Assembly: GCF_016862995.1 (NCBI RefSeq)
Contig: NZ_BOOA01000048.1
Span: 1-64,000 of the forward strand
Origin: Acrocarpospora phusangensis
GTDB taxonomy: Bacteria; Actinomycetota; Actinomycetes; Streptosporangiales; Streptosporangiaceae
Length of the DNA stretch: 64,000 bases
Direction of reading: 5' to 3'
Shown: one piece after another, positions 27,085 to 36,213 of the stretch
Layout of the letters: each line of letters opens with the position of its first letter
Numbering within the stretch: the stretch's first letter is position 1
Position numbers and translations under genes: made by a program
Notes under the pieces: generated by a model
Told to the model about the DNA's origin: nothing
The model's input: only the letters and a program-made list of their open reading frames with translations
Database searches by the model: none

Positions 27085-27180
27085 ATGAAAATCGTGAGCG
27101 GAAGTTTCTACGCGGCGCTGTTCTGCGCCTGGGTGATCATCGCCCTCGTCGCTGTGCTCTTTCAGTACGTTCTGAACTAA
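27085..27180 (+). CDS. Small single-span membrane protein (31 residues)
   Basis: Reads MKIVSGSFYAALFCAWVIIA and then 11 more residues ending FQYVLN: a short positive N-terminus, one clear membrane helix of about 20 residues and a short tail. GAAGGGGG lies 7 bases before the ATG. It sits 59 bases after sodC, on the same strand, so may be co-transcribed. Small one-helix proteins often modulate larger membrane complexes; no partner is known here. Confidence 0.65.
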   Translation: MKIVSGSFYAALFCAWVIIALVAVLFQYVLN

Positions 27181-27233
27181 TCGCAGCGCGGGTACGGCTT
27201 GCGCGGTGGGGCGCGTGAGCCGTACCGGATGGG

Positions 27234-27857
27234 TCAGCTCAATCGGACCCGCAGCCAGTCCACCAACGGGGTCAATGTGCGCCAGGTCTCGCGGACTCTG
27301 TCCAGGGTCTCGCGGGTGTGGATCCATGGTTCCGGCTCGTACCGGCGACCGGCGTAGAGGGCCTTGTGGCGGAGCAGGTCCAACCTGGGGTGATCTTCGG
27401 AAACGCCGCGGGGGCGGGTCTTCAGGCGGTCTCCGGAGATCGTGAACTCGGCGCGCAGGCCGTCGACGATCTTCTCCAGTTCCGGGCCGGAGTCGTCGTC
27501 GTCCACCGCCGTCCGGAAACGGTTCGTCATCTCCCCCTGCGCCCACCAACCGCCGGCCACATAAAGCCCATCCGCACCGATCTGCAGGTAATACCCCACA
27601 CCATCGATAATTTGGATATAACCACCCTGATGGTCCTTATACGGGGATTTATCCCTGGAAAAACGAACGTCGCGGTACGGACGGAACAGATGAGGCGTGC
27701 CGAACTCCTCCGCCAGTTCGTCCAGCAAGGCGGTCATCGGTGTTTTGACCATGGTGTCGTACACGTGTTTGTTGGCATTCCAGTAGGACTTGGAGTTGTC
27801 CGCCTCCAGGCCCTCGTAGAACATGAACGCCTCGTCGGGGATGCCGCTGAACACCAT
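27234..27857 (-). CDS. DUF2461 domain protein
   Basis: 207 residues of the DUF2461/TIGR02453 family: MFYEGLEADNSKSYWNANKH at the start, VRFSRDKSPYKDHQGG in the middle and GGWWAQGEMTNRFR after. The protein is soluble and of unknown function; the conserved charged KSPYK region is the family mark. Followed by the deacetylase gene upstream on the same strand with a 16-base gap, so both may be in one operon. Confidence 0.9.
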   Translation of the reverse strand: MVFSGIPDEAFMFYEGLEADNSKSYWNANKHVYDTMVKTPMTALLDELAEEFGTPHLFRPYRDVRFSRDKSPYKDHQGGYIQIIDGVGYYLQIGADGLYVAGGWWAQGEMTNRFRTAVDDDDSGPELEKIVDGLRAEFTISGDRLKTRPRGVSEDHPRLDLLRHKALYAGRRYEPEPWIHTRETLDRVRETWRTLTPLVDWLRVRLS

Positions 27858-27873
27858 CCCCCCACCGTATCCG

Positions 27874-28698
27874 CTAGGTGGCCTTCTCCTTGCGCGCGTG
27901 GAAGTACTCCTGGCCGGGAGTGGTGTCGCCGAGCAGTTCGGTGACCGTGACGTAGGTGAAGCCCTTCTTGTCCAGCATGTCCAGCAGCATCGGCACGGAC
28001 TTCACGGTGGACTCGTGGATGTCGTGCATCAGGATGATGTCCCCCGGCCTGGCCCGCTGGCAGCGTTTGGCCACCAGGTCGGCGTCGCGGTCCCGCCAGT
28101 CCAGGGTGTCCAGCCCCCACAGGATCTGCGACATGCCGAACCGCCGGGTCATCGCCGCCACCCCCTTGTCGGTCGCCCCGTACGGCGGGCGCATCGTCCG
28201 CATCCGCACCCCCGTGTACCTGCCCACCGCCTCCTGGGTCCTGACCAGCTGATCCTTGAGCGCGCCCGGCGACAGCGAGGGCAGCGACGGATGGTCCCAC
28301 GAGTGGTTGCCCAGCTCGTGGCCCTCGACGACCATGCGCTGGAGCAGCGCGGCGCTCTTGTCGTTCACCATCCGGCCGACCACGTAGAAGGTGGCCTTGG
28401 CGCCGTGCTCGGCCAGCGTGTCCAGCACCTCTCCGGTCTCGTCGCCGGGGCCGTCGTCGAAGGTGAGCGCGACGCACTTGAGCTTGGCGCAGTCGATGCC
28501 CCGCGCCCGGGGCGCCACCGGATACCGGGGCTTGGGCCACCACGGCTGCGCCGCCGTCAGCGTCTGCGCCAGCGACTGGGGATCGAGCGCGGGGGGCGGC
28601 AGCCCGGGAATGGACAGGACGGGCAGCTTGCCAGGCCCATTCGTAATGGTCGTACTACAGCCGGTAACCGCCACGAGCAACACGAGTCCCAGCCGCAT
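27874..28698 (-). CDS. Polysaccharide deacetylase lipoprotein (NodB domain)
   Basis: 274 residues. Lipoprotein signal MRLGLVLLVAVTGC with Cys14. The NodB domain has TFDDGP (79-84, catalytic base and metal Asp), the metal-binding NHSWDH (His132, His136), RPPYGATDK, and ILMHDIHE near the C-terminus. It removes acetyl groups from peptidoglycan or another N-acetyl glycan at the cell surface. Confidence 0.93.
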   Translation of the reverse strand: MRLGLVLLVAVTGCSTTITNGPGKLPVLSIPGLPPPALDPQSLAQTLTAAQPWWPKPRYPVAPRARGIDCAKLKCVALTFDDGPGDETGEVLDTLAEHGAKATFYVVGRMVNDKSAALLQRMVVEGHELGNHSWDHPSLPSLSPGALKDQLVRTQEAVGRYTGVRMRTMRPPYGATDKGVAAMTRRFGMSQILWGLDTLDWRDRDADLVAKRCQRARPGDIILMHDIHESTVKSVPMLLDMLDKKGFTYVTVTELLGDTTPGQEYFHARKEKAT

Positions 28699-28722
28699 AT
28701 ATCCCCCCGACGCAGGCGGGGA

Positions 28723-29028
28723 CTATGGATAGTCTTCGGCCGCGTCCCCCCGTAAGACCTTGGCCAAGTCCTCCCACCAGAGCGGCACGTCAGCCCGCAG
28801 TTCGGCATACCGCCGGGCCACTCGGATGGCGCATCCAACCGGATCCGTACCCAGGTGGCGGCGTTTCACCGCGCCTTCCTGCCAGCGGAAGAAGCCGTCA
28901 CGGTAGCTCACGACAAGGCCGATCCAAACGGAGAGCGTAGCGTCATCACCGATCTCGTACGCGTCGTCCACTCCGACGTTGGCCAGTTCGGCACGGAGTT
29001 TCTCCACGGCGGCCCGAGACTCACTCAC
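28723..29028 (-). CDS. Hypothetical protein (101 residues)
   Basis: Starts at a GTG (29028) with GGGGGTC about 8 bases upstream; the longer frame begins in non-coding sequence. The protein is acidic and Trp-rich (SVWIGLVVSYRDGFFRWQ; RADVPLWWEDLAKVL) without signal peptide or membrane span. A stretch with DDAYEIGDDATLSVWIG suggests a small alpha/beta domain. No family recognised. It lies just upstream of the deacetylase gene on the same strand. Confidence 0.6.
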   Translation of the reverse strand: MSESRAAVEKLRAELANVGVDDAYEIGDDATLSVWIGLVVSYRDGFFRWQEGAVKRRHLGTDPVGCAIRVARRYAELRADVPLWWEDLAKVLRGDAAEDYP

Positions 29029-29237
29029 CGGCGACCCCCAGCAGACGTTGCGACGCGCACAGTGAGGGATGTACCCAGCATCGGGCAACCCCTCGCATGT
29101 TCATGGGGTAATCATGGGACTCCGCGCGGTGACTCCGCAGCGTTATCCCACTTCTGCGTACCTGCGGGGCCGGTCAGCGACGTTTCGGGGCCTTTGTAAG
29201 GTATTGGGGATTCGCTTCACCATTACTGGGGGTTAGT

Positions 29238-30071
29238 GTGACGGCAGTGGCGCTCGCGACGGCGTGTGCGGTCATCTTCGGCACCGCCGATTTCTTCGGC
29301 GGGCTGGCGACCCGGCGCTCGCGCGTGCTGGCCGTGGTGGCCTGCTCCCAGCTCGGCGGGATGGTGCTGGTCCTGGCGCTGATGCCGTTCCTGCCGGGGG
29401 TCGCGAGCACGGAGGCGCTGCTGTGGGGCATGGCCTCCGGGGTGGCCGGCGGCCTGGGCATCGTGCTGTTCTACCGCGGCCTGGCGACGGGCAAGATGTC
29501 GGTGGTCGCGCCGATCACGGCCACCACGGCGATGGCCGTACCGGTCATGGCGGGGCTGGTCCTGGGCGAACGGCCGTCCCTGCTGGCCATGGGCGGGGTG
29601 GCGCTGGGCCTGGTCGCGGTCATGATGGTGAGCAGGGAGCCGGGGGGGTCCGGGGCGCTGACGCTCGGCCCGGTGCTGAACGCGCTCGCCTCGGGAGCCG
29701 GTTTCGGCGGCTTCTTCATCCTGCTCAAGCTGGCCCCCGCGGACGCCGGGCTGTGGCCGCTGGTGGGCGCGCGCGTCGCGTCCATCGCGCTGGTGGCGAT
29801 CCTGGCGGTGGCCACGCGGCGGAGCATGCGCCCCACGCCGGGGTCGCTGCGGGTGACGATCGCGGCCGGCGTGCTGGACATGACGGCCAATGTGCTGTTC
29901 CTGCTGGCTGCGCAGCGCGGCATGCTGATTCTGGTGACCGTCCTGGTCTCGCTCTACCCGGCCAGCACCTTATTGCTGGCCCGCTACGTGCTCGGAGAAC
30001 GTTTGAGTTCCATGCAAATTGCGGGCGTTGGTTGCGCATTGGGAGCAATCGCGCTTATTGCGGCGTCATAG
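29238..30071 (+). CDS. EamA/DMT family transporter
   Basis: 277 residues with about ten hydrophobic spans forming two homologous EamA halves (each about 135 residues; the second contains VLVSLYPASTLLLARYVLGERLS). Family members export or import metabolites such as amino acids. GTG start; GGGGGT lies just upstream. Its stop abuts the next gene. Confidence 0.9.
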   Translation: MTAVALATACAVIFGTADFFGGLATRRSRVLAVVACSQLGGMVLVLALMPFLPGVASTEALLWGMASGVAGGLGIVLFYRGLATGKMSVVAPITATTAMAVPVMAGLVLGERPSLLAMGGVALGLVAVMMVSREPGGSGALTLGPVLNALASGAGFGGFFILLKLAPADAGLWPLVGARVASIALVAILAVATRRSMRPTPGSLRVTIAAGVLDMTANVLFLLAAQRGMLILVTVLVSLYPASTLLLARYVLGERLSSMQIAGVGCALGAIALIAAS

Positions 30072-30106
30072 TGCATTGTCATAAAGCGTTGGAGCTTGTT
30101 ACGTTC

Positions 30107-31024
30107 GTGCCCGTGCAGGTCGAGCGGGCTCCCCTCGTCTCCGAGCCGTTCGCGCACGTCGCCGTGGCGTATGGCTCGCCCGAGGAGTACCTGAAATCGG
30201 TCCTGCCCTGCCTGCTGGGCGGGCTGCGCCGCGACGAGCGGACCCTGCTGATCGGCCCCGGGGAGCACCTCGACCTGGTCAGGACCGCCCTCGGCGACGA
30301 CGACGCCCGGGTCGAGACCCACCTCAGCCAGGACTGGTACGGCCATCCGGCCCGCGCCATGGCCGCCTTCCACGAGTTCGCCCGCCGCCCGGGCCCCGCC
30401 CTGATCGTCGCCGAGCCGGTCTGGGAGTCGCCCGCGGACGCGGCCGAGTGGGCCAGGATCGAGGCGGTCGTGAACGTGGCGTTCGCCGGCATCCGCTGCA
30501 CGGTGATGTGCGTCTACCGCGACCCCGCCGAGGAGACGTTCCGCAGCCATCCCTGGTACCTGGACGGGGACGTGATCAAGCCGAGCGGGCCGTACGTGCC
30601 GCCGGAGCGCCTGGACTTGCGGCAGCCCCCGTTCGAGGGCGCTCCGCCGTACGCGCGGGAGCTGGACTTCGATCTGCCCGGGATCCGGCTGATGCGGTCG
30701 TTCGTACGGGAGCAGGCGCGGTCGGCCGGGATGGCGGAGGACGAGGTCACCTCGCTCGTGCTGGCGGCGGCCGAGATCGCGGCCAACGCGGTCGAGCACG
30801 GGGCGGGCCACGGGCGGGTGGCGATGTGGCGGGCGGGCGGCGAGCTGGTCTGCGAGATCACCAACCCGGACCCCGGGATCGAGGTGCCCTTCCCCGGCTA
30901 CATCCCGCCGGAGCCGGAGTCGTTGCGCGGCTACGGCCTGTGGATCAGCCGGCAGCTCTGCGACCGCATGGAGGTCAGGACCGTGGACGGAACCTCCTGC
31001 GTCCGCCTGCACATGACGCTCTAG
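30107..31024 (+). CDS. MEDS domain / HATPase (anti-sigma-like) regulatory protein
   Basis: About 305 residues. The first 180 match the MEDS sensory domain (AHVAVAYGSPEEYLKSVLP; ALIVAEPVWE), and the last 120 an RsbW/SpoIIAB-like ATPase with the N-box SLVLAAAEIAANAVEHGAGH and G-box ESLRGYGLWISRQLCD. Such proteins bind and phosphorylate anti-sigma-factor antagonists or hold sigma factors (family knowledge). The GTG at 30107 follows GGAG by 12 bases; an alternative GTG at 30071 overlaps the EamA stop. It faces the sigR-like gene tail to tail, 23 bases apart. Confidence 0.82.
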   Translation: MPVQVERAPLVSEPFAHVAVAYGSPEEYLKSVLPCLLGGLRRDERTLLIGPGEHLDLVRTALGDDDARVETHLSQDWYGHPARAMAAFHEFARRPGPALIVAEPVWESPADAAEWARIEAVVNVAFAGIRCTVMCVYRDPAEETFRSHPWYLDGDVIKPSGPYVPPERLDLRQPPFEGAPPYARELDFDLPGIRLMRSFVREQARSAGMAEDEVTSLVLAAAEIAANAVEHGAGHGRVAMWRAGGELVCEITNPDPGIEVPFPGYIPPEPESLRGYGLWISRQLCDRMEVRTVDGTSCVRLHMTL

Positions 31025-31047
31025 GGGTTCCGCTCAGGCCTTTCTCT

Positions 31048-31641
31048 TCATGCGGCCACGCTTTCCGACTCGCGGACGACGCCCTCCTCCCGGGCGTACC
31101 CCTCCAGCATGCCGCGCAGCTGCCGCCGGCCCCGGTGCAGCCGCGACATGACGGTCCCGATCGGCGTGCCCATCCGGTCGGCGATCTCCTTGTACGCGAA
31201 GCCCTCCACGTCGGCCAGGTAGACGGCGACCCGGAAGTCCTCCGGCAGGGAGCGGAGCGCGTTCATCACGACGTTGTCCGGCAGCGACTCCAGTGCCTCG
31301 GTCTCGGCCGACTTCAGCCCGGTGGACATGTGTGACTCGGCGGCGGCCAGCTGCCAGTCCTCGATCTCCTCGGCGGCCGACAGTTTGGGCGAGCGCTGCT
31401 TCTTGCGGTAGTCGTTGATGAAGTTGTTGGTGAGGATGCGGTGCAGCCACGCCTTCAGGTTGGTGCCCTCCCGGAACTGGTGGTAGGAGGTGAACGCCTT
31501 GGTGACCGTCTCCTGGACGAGGTCCTCCGCGTCGGCGGGGTTGCGGGTGAGACGCATGGCGGAGGCGTACAACTGGCTGGTCACGGGCACGACGTCGCGC
31601 TCGAACCAGGCCTGACGCTGCTCATCGCTCATCGAGATCAT
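31048..31641 (-). CDS. sigR: ECF sigma factor, SigR/SigH type
   Basis: 197 residues. Region 2 ([40 protein letters not shown]) and region 4 ([40 protein letters not shown]) match SigR of Streptomyces closely. It directs thiol-oxidative stress genes there. The ATG at 31641 follows GGGGGGATGAC; an ATG at 31725 would add 28 residues, reminiscent of the longer SigR' isoform in Streptomyces. The usual rsrA anti-sigma gene does not follow; the MEDS/HATPase gene is convergent instead. Confidence 0.88.
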   Translation of the reverse strand: MISMSDEQRQAWFERDVVPVTSQLYASAMRLTRNPADAEDLVQETVTKAFTSYHQFREGTNLKAWLHRILTNNFINDYRKKQRSPKLSAAEEIEDWQLAAAESHMSTGLKSAETEALESLPDNVVMNALRSLPEDFRVAVYLADVEGFAYKEIADRMGTPIGTVMSRLHRGRRQLRGMLEGYAREEGVVRESESVAA

Positions 31642-31882
31642 GTCATCCCCCCTGGAACTCTCTCCCCCGTTACCCCTCCGGAGCGGACCCATGCGGATAT
31701 GCCGCACCGTCGTGGTCATCGTCATAGTGGCAGCTGACCCGTAAGCGGGGTGTTAGCCGGCCAGAGGGGTTCAGTCGGGAGCACCGGGAGCCTGTAGGCT
31801 TGATCACCCGCCTGGCGGACAAGTCTCATTATCATAACACTCTTGCCTCGATCCGGAAGAAAGTGTGGCGAACGGCACTCGT

Positions 31883-31888
31883 TACAGT
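31883..31888 (+). promoter_or_regulatory. -10 element for a leaderless transcript of the cysteine synthase-family gene
   Basis: TACAGT lies seven bases before the ATG at 31896, with no Shine-Dalgarno upstream. The spacing fits a transcript that starts at the ATG itself. No clear -35 is seen. Confidence 0.4.
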
Positions 31889-31895
31889 TAGCCGC

Positions 31896-32966
31896 ATGAA
31901 GCACATGGACCGGCACGATCCGGCGACGCGCACCTGGGCCGCCGAGGCCATCCGGGCCGTGGAGGCGGACTCCAACCGTAGCTGCGACACCCATCTGCAC
32001 GTCTTCCCCCTCCCCGCGCACTGGGGCGTGGACCTCTACCTGAAAGACGAGTCGGTCCACCCCACCGGTTCACTCAAACACCGCCTCGCCCGCTCCCTTT
32101 TCCTGTACGGCCTGGCCAACGGCTGGATCGGCCCGCACACCACGATCATCGAAGCCTCCAGCGGATCCACCGCGGTGAGCGAGGCGTACTTCGCCCGGCT
32201 GCTCGGCCTGCCGTTCATCGCGGTCATCCCGGCCTCCACCTCCCCGGAGAAACGCGACCTCATCGAGTTCTACGGCGGCAAGTGCCACCTGGTGGACGAC
32301 CCCGGAAAGATCTACGAAGAGTCCACCAGGCTGGCGGCCGAGACCGGCGGCCACTACATGGACCAGTTCACCTACGCCGAGCGGGCCACCGACTGGCGCG
32401 GCAACAACAACATCGCCGAGTCGATCTTCGATCAGCTGGCCCTGGAGCGGCACCCCGAGCCCGCCTGGATCGTGGTCGGCGCCGGCACCGGCGGCACCTC
32501 GGCGACGATCGGCCGCTACCTGCGCTACCGCCGCCACCAGACCCGCCTCTGCGTGGCCGACCCCGACGGCTCGGCCTTCTACCCGTCCTGGGTCTCCGGC
32601 CAGGACGGCACCGCCGGCGGCTCCCGGATCGAGGGCATCGGCCGGCCCCGGGTGGAGCCGTCCTTCCTGCCGACCGTGATCGACCGGATGACGCAGGTGC
32701 CGGACGCCGTGTCCATCGCGGCCATGCGGTGGACCCGGGAGGTCACCCACCGGGACGTGGGGGGATCCACCGGGACCAACATGGCGGCGGCCGTACAGAT
32801 CATCGGGGAGATGCGGGAGGCCGGGGAGCGCGGCAGCGTGGTGACGCTGATCTGCGACGGCGGCGAGCGTTACCGGGGAACCTACGGCAGCGACGCGTGG
32901 CTGGCGGAGAAGGGCATCGACATCGAGCCGCACCTGGCCGGGTTCAGGGCGTTCCTGGCGTCCTGA
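31896..32966 (+). CDS. PLP-dependent cysteine synthase family protein (Cds1-like)
   Basis: 356 residues. The PLP lysine is in HPTGSLKHR (Lys61), [18 protein letters not shown] binds the substrate, and [12 protein letters not shown] (about 195-206) holds the cofactor phosphate. The fold is that of O-acetylserine sulfhydrylase, but the sequence groups with the actinobacterial Cds1-type L-cysteine desulfhydrases (family knowledge, moderate confidence). It makes or breaks down cysteine. The open frame extends 96 bases upstream, but [14 protein letters not shown] is the likely start. Its end overlaps the TPR gene by 23 bases. Confidence 0.85.
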   Translation: MKHMDRHDPATRTWAAEAIRAVEADSNRSCDTHLHVFPLPAHWGVDLYLKDESVHPTGSLKHRLARSLFLYGLANGWIGPHTTIIEASSGSTAVSEAYFARLLGLPFIAVIPASTSPEKRDLIEFYGGKCHLVDDPGKIYEESTRLAAETGGHYMDQFTYAERATDWRGNNNIAESIFDQLALERHPEPAWIVVGAGTGGTSATIGRYLRYRRHQTRLCVADPDGSAFYPSWVSGQDGTAGGSRIEGIGRPRVEPSFLPTVIDRMTQVPDAVSIAAMRWTREVTHRDVGGSTGTNMAAAVQIIGEMREAGERGSVVTLICDGGERYRGTYGSDAWLAEKGIDIEPHLAGFRAFLAS

Positions 32967-34809
32967 GGGCCTCGCGCACGTCCTTGTCGCCGGGATCCAG
33001 CTCGGCCGCCCTGACCAGGTCGGCGTGGGCCCGCTCGTCCTCCCCGACCGCGCGCAGCGCCACCGCGCGGTTGTACCGCAGCGCCGCGTCGTCGCCCAGC
33101 TCGATGGCCCGGCTGAGATCGGCCACCGCGCCGGACGCGTCGCCCAGTTCGAAGGCCAGTTCCCCCCGGCTGGCCCAGGCCGCCACCAGGCCGGGATCGT
33201 GGAACAGCGCCGCGTCGAACGCCTTGCGGGCCTCCGCGTACCGGCCGGTGGCCGCCTCCGCCTGCCCCAGCGCGCACAGCAGGTACGCGTTGCGCGGGTT
33301 CAGCGCCAGCCCCAGCCGCGCGTCCGACCTGGCCCGGTCGTACTCGCCGAGCGCCACCAGCAGCCCGGCCCGGTTGGCGTACGCGTCGACGAAGCCGGGA
33401 TCCAGCTCGATCGCGTAGTCCAGGTCGGCCAGCGCGCCCGCGTGGTCCCCTTCGGCGAACCGGATCTCCGCCCGGTTGTAGTACGCCTCCGGGAACGGCG
33501 GCCCGGCCCGCATCGCGGTCTCGTAGTCGGCGATCGCGTCCACGGCGCGGCCCAGCCGGTAGAGCAGGTTGCCCCGGTCGATGTAGTAGTCCGGGTAGCC
33601 CGGGTCGGCCTCGATCACCGCGTCCAGGTCGGCCAGGGCCGCCGCCGGATCGCCCAGCAGCACGGTCAGCTGCGCCCGGTTGGCCCGCAGCACCAGCCGG
33701 TGGATCGCGTGCTCGCCCGGTTCCAGATCGCGCTCGGCCAGCTCGATCGCCTCCTCGACCAGCCGCAGCGCCGGCCGCAGGCGGCCCAGCCTGGTCTCGA
33801 TCAGCGCCTTGCCGTTCAGGTCGAAGCCCAGGTGGAAGGCGCGCACCCGCCGGTCGGGCAGCAGCCTGGTGATCGTGACGGCCTCGTTGATCCAGGCCCT
33901 CGCCTGTTCCACGTCCCGGCGTCCGGGGTCGTGGTGGCGGGTCAGCAGCATGGCGGTGGCGTACGCGGCGGTCGCCCGGTTGACCGGGTCCGTGCTCTCC
34001 CGCCTGGCCAGGTCGAACAGGTCGCGGGCGGCGTCCTCCCGCTCGGTGGCGGCCAGCGCGCCCGCCGTACGGTGGACCAGCGCCCACCAGTCCTCGGTGT
34101 CCACCTGGGCGCGCTCCAGGGCCCGCTGCCCGGCCTCGGCCGCCGCGTGGTGGAAGCCCTCGCCGACGTACCGGCGGACCAGCTCGGGAGTGACGGACGG
34201 CCAGGCGTGCGCGGCCGGCCCGCCACCGCCGGGAACCGCCTCCACGTGCAGGGGCAGCGCGGCGGCCAGCGGCGGCTCGGCCACCGGCGTGCACACCACC
34301 ACCGTCAGCATGGCCGGGTCGATCCGGCGCAGCAGCACACCGAGCAGCTCCCGGTCGGTGTGGTCGGCCTCGTGCACGTTCTCCACGATCAGCGCGGCCG
34401 GCTCACTCCCGGCCAGCCGGTCGCGGACGAACTCGGCGATCCCGTTGGCCAGCCGGAGCGTACGGCGCGGCGCGGGCACCAGGATGCGCTCCGCCTCCGG
34501 CACCCGGTCGGCCAGGCTCCGCCGCCGGGCCCGGACGAGCTCCCGCAGTTCGGGCGCGGCGGCCCGGATCTCGATGTCGTGCGCGGCCAGCAACTCTGGC
34601 CGGGCACCGGGCACCAGCACGGCCAGCAGCGCCGCCGCCGCCGTGTAGGGCCCCGCGGAACGGTGCGCGTCGATCGGCTCGCGCAACGGGCGCGGCAGGT
34701 CACGCTCACCGTTCCAGCGGGTCCCCTGGACCCACAGATGGCGCAGCGGCCGGCTTCCCTCGCCGATGCGGACCGGAACCGCGCGACTCCGGTCCCAGGG
34801 ATCGATCAA
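32944..34809 (-). CDS. TPR-repeat protein with Walker-B-like N-terminal domain
   Basis: 621 residues from a TTG start overlapping the stop of a 24-codon ORF (TTGA). Residues 1-200 resemble part of a STAND/AAA domain: [20 protein letters not shown] reads as a Walker B, but no Walker A is visible, so ATP hydrolysis is doubtful. From about residue 230 to the end the protein is a run of TPR-type helices ([74 protein letters not shown]) with some 34-residue periodicity. No signal peptide. In Streptomyces the TPR-containing differentiation regulator nsdA lies near ftsY, so a related role is possible. Confidence 0.78.
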   Translation of the reverse strand: MIDPWDRSRAVPVRIGEGSRPLRHLWVQGTRWNGERDLPRPLREPIDAHRSAGPYTAAAALLAVLVPGARPELLAAHDIEIRAAAPELRELVRARRRSLADRVPEAERILVPAPRRTLRLANGIAEFVRDRLAGSEPAALIVENVHEADHTDRELLGVLLRRIDPAMLTVVVCTPVAEPPLAAALPLHVEAVPGGGGPAAHAWPSVTPELVRRYVGEGFHHAAAEAGQRALERAQVDTEDWWALVHRTAGALAATEREDAARDLFDLARRESTDPVNRATAAYATAMLLTRHHDPGRRDVEQARAWINEAVTITRLLPDRRVRAFHLGFDLNGKALIETRLGRLRPALRLVEEAIELAERDLEPGEHAIHRLVLRANRAQLTVLLGDPAAALADLDAVIEADPGYPDYYIDRGNLLYRLGRAVDAIADYETAMRAGPPFPEAYYNRAEIRFAEGDHAGALADLDYAIELDPGFVDAYANRAGLLVALGEYDRARSDARLGLALNPRNAYLLCALGQAEAATGRYAEARKAFDAALFHDPGLVAAWASRGELAFELGDASGAVADLSRAIELGDDAALRYNRAVALRAVGEDERAHADLVRAAELDPGDKDVREALRTPGTP

Positions 34810-34880
34810 GGAAGGTGCTTGGCGCTGGCACTGCCGGTGAGCTTGACCGGGCCTGGCTTGTGAACGATGACCTTCTTCAT
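34806..34880 (-). CDS. 24-residue peptide ORF, coupled to the TPR gene
   Basis: Minus-strand ATG at 34880; translation MKKVIVHKPGPVKLTGSASA followed by KHLP. A strong SD (GGAAGG, spacing 8) precedes the ATG, and the TGA overlaps the TTG start of the TPR gene (TTGA). The peptide is basic (five Lys, two His), without a signal peptide or Cys. The coupling suggests that translation of the peptide opens the start of the TPR gene, and the peptide itself might be a ligand or modified product. TTGACA at 34917-34922 could be a -35. Confidence 0.6.
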   Translation of the reverse strand: MKKVIVHKPGPVKLTGSASAKHLP

Positions 34881-35016
34881 CAAACGAGCCTTCCAGAAGA
34901 TTTCGGGACTCGCCAATGTCAACACAACCGAGAAGGAATTAACAATAGCTTGGCCGGTAATAGACATTTCCCGATAAATGCACTTAATTAGCTATTCAGT
35001 CACCCAGAAGCTTCGG
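34881..35016. other. AT-rich gap between ftsY and the peptide ORF
   Basis: 136 bases with far more A and T than the flanking genes, including AATTAACAATAG and TAATTAGC stretches. It must hold the promoter of the peptide-TPR pair; TTGACA (minus, 34917-34922) has no clean -10 at 17-18 bases. No hairpin terminator for ftsY was found. Confidence 0.5.
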
Positions 35017-36177
35017 TCAGGCCTCACCCAGAAGCGCGTCCACGAAGACCTCGGGGTCGAAGGGGGCCAGGTCGTCGGGGCCTTCGCCGAGGCCGGCCAG
35101 CTTGACCGGAACACCGAGCTCGCGCTGGACCGAGATGACGATGCCGCCCTTCGCGGTGCCGTCCAATTTGGTGAGCGCGATACCGGTGATGTTCACCACT
35201 TCGGCGAATACCTGGGCCTGGCGCATGCCGTTCTGGCCCGTCGTCGCGTCCAGCACCAGCAGGACCTCGTCCACCTGGGCCCGCTTCTCGATCACCCGCT
35301 TCACCTTGCCCAGCTCGTCCATGAGGCCGGTCTTGGTGTGCAGGCGGCCGGCCGTGTCCACGATCACCACGTCCGCCTTGTCGGAGATGCCGCGCGAGAC
35401 CGCGTCGAACGCGACCGAGGCCGGGTCGCCGCCCTCGGGGCCGCGCACCACCGGCGCGCCCACGCGGTCGCCCCAGGTCTGCAGCTGGTCGGCGGCGGCG
35501 GCCCGGAAGGTGTCGGCCGCGCCGAGCACCACGCTCTTGCCGTCCCCGATCAGCGACCGGGCCAGCTTGCCGGTGGTGGTGGTCTTGCCGGTGCCGTTCA
35601 CGCCCACCACCAGCAGCACCGCCGGGCGCTCCCCCGGCGCCGAGGTGTGCAGGGTCCGGTCCAGGCCGGGGTTGATCTGGGTGAGCAGCTGCTCGCGCAG
35701 CAGCCCCCGCACCTCCTTCGGCGTGCGGGAGCCCAGCACCTTCACCTTCGTGCGCAGCTCCTCGACCATGGCCCGGGTGGGCGCCACGCCCACGTCCGCG
35801 GTGATCAGGGTCTCCTCGATCTCGTCCCAGACCTCGTCGTCCAGCCGGTCCCGGGAGAGCAGCTCGAGCAGGCCCTTGCCGAGCGTGGTCTGCGAACGGG
35901 CCAGCCGCGCGCGCAGCCGGACCATGCGTCCCGCCGACGGCGGGGGGACCTCGACCTCCGGCGGCTTGACCAGCTCCTCCACCGGAGGCGCGGGAGGCGC
36001 CAGGGTCGCGGTCGCCGTGCCGCCGCCCTGCTCCTCCTCCTCGCCGCCCCCGCCCGCCGGCGGGGTGTCCACCGGGGGAAGCTTCTTGGCCGACGGCCGG
36101 AACATGAAGAAAAGACCGCCGGCCGCCAGCAACGCGGCCAGGATCACGACAATGCTGATGACCAGGTAACCATCCAC
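35017..36177 (-). CDS. ftsY: Signal recognition particle receptor FtsY
   Basis: 386 residues. An N-terminal membrane segment (YLVISIVVILAALLAAGG) is followed by a Pro/Glu-rich linker and the NG domain: P-loop GVNGTGKTTTTGKLA (about 192-206), DTAGRLHTKTG, TKLDGTAKGG and the final VKLAGLGEGPDDLAPFDP. It receives ribosome-SRP complexes at the membrane. GTG start with a weak GGAAA upstream. It starts 37 bases after the end of smc, so they may be transcribed together. Confidence 0.96.
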   Translation of the reverse strand: MDGYLVISIVVILAALLAAGGLFFMFRPSAKKLPPVDTPPAGGGGEEEEQGGGTATATLAPPAPPVEELVKPPEVEVPPPSAGRMVRLRARLARSQTTLGKGLLELLSRDRLDDEVWDEIEETLITADVGVAPTRAMVEELRTKVKVLGSRTPKEVRGLLREQLLTQINPGLDRTLHTSAPGERPAVLLVVGVNGTGKTTTTGKLARSLIGDGKSVVLGAADTFRAAAADQLQTWGDRVGAPVVRGPEGGDPASVAFDAVSRGISDKADVVIVDTAGRLHTKTGLMDELGKVKRVIEKRAQVDEVLLVLDATTGQNGMRQAQVFAEVVNITGIALTKLDGTAKGGIVISVQRELGVPVKLAGLGEGPDDLAPFDPEVFVDALLGEA

Positions 36178-36213
36178 ACCGGTCAGTTTTCCAGATAACG
36201 CCTGGGGACGGGG

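Noticed and set aside
31034-31450. Candidate rsrA-like anti-sigma gene beside sigR
   Set aside because: The frame is a shadow within sigR itself and lacks the HX3CX2C zinc motif; no rsrA is present between sigR and the MEDS gene.
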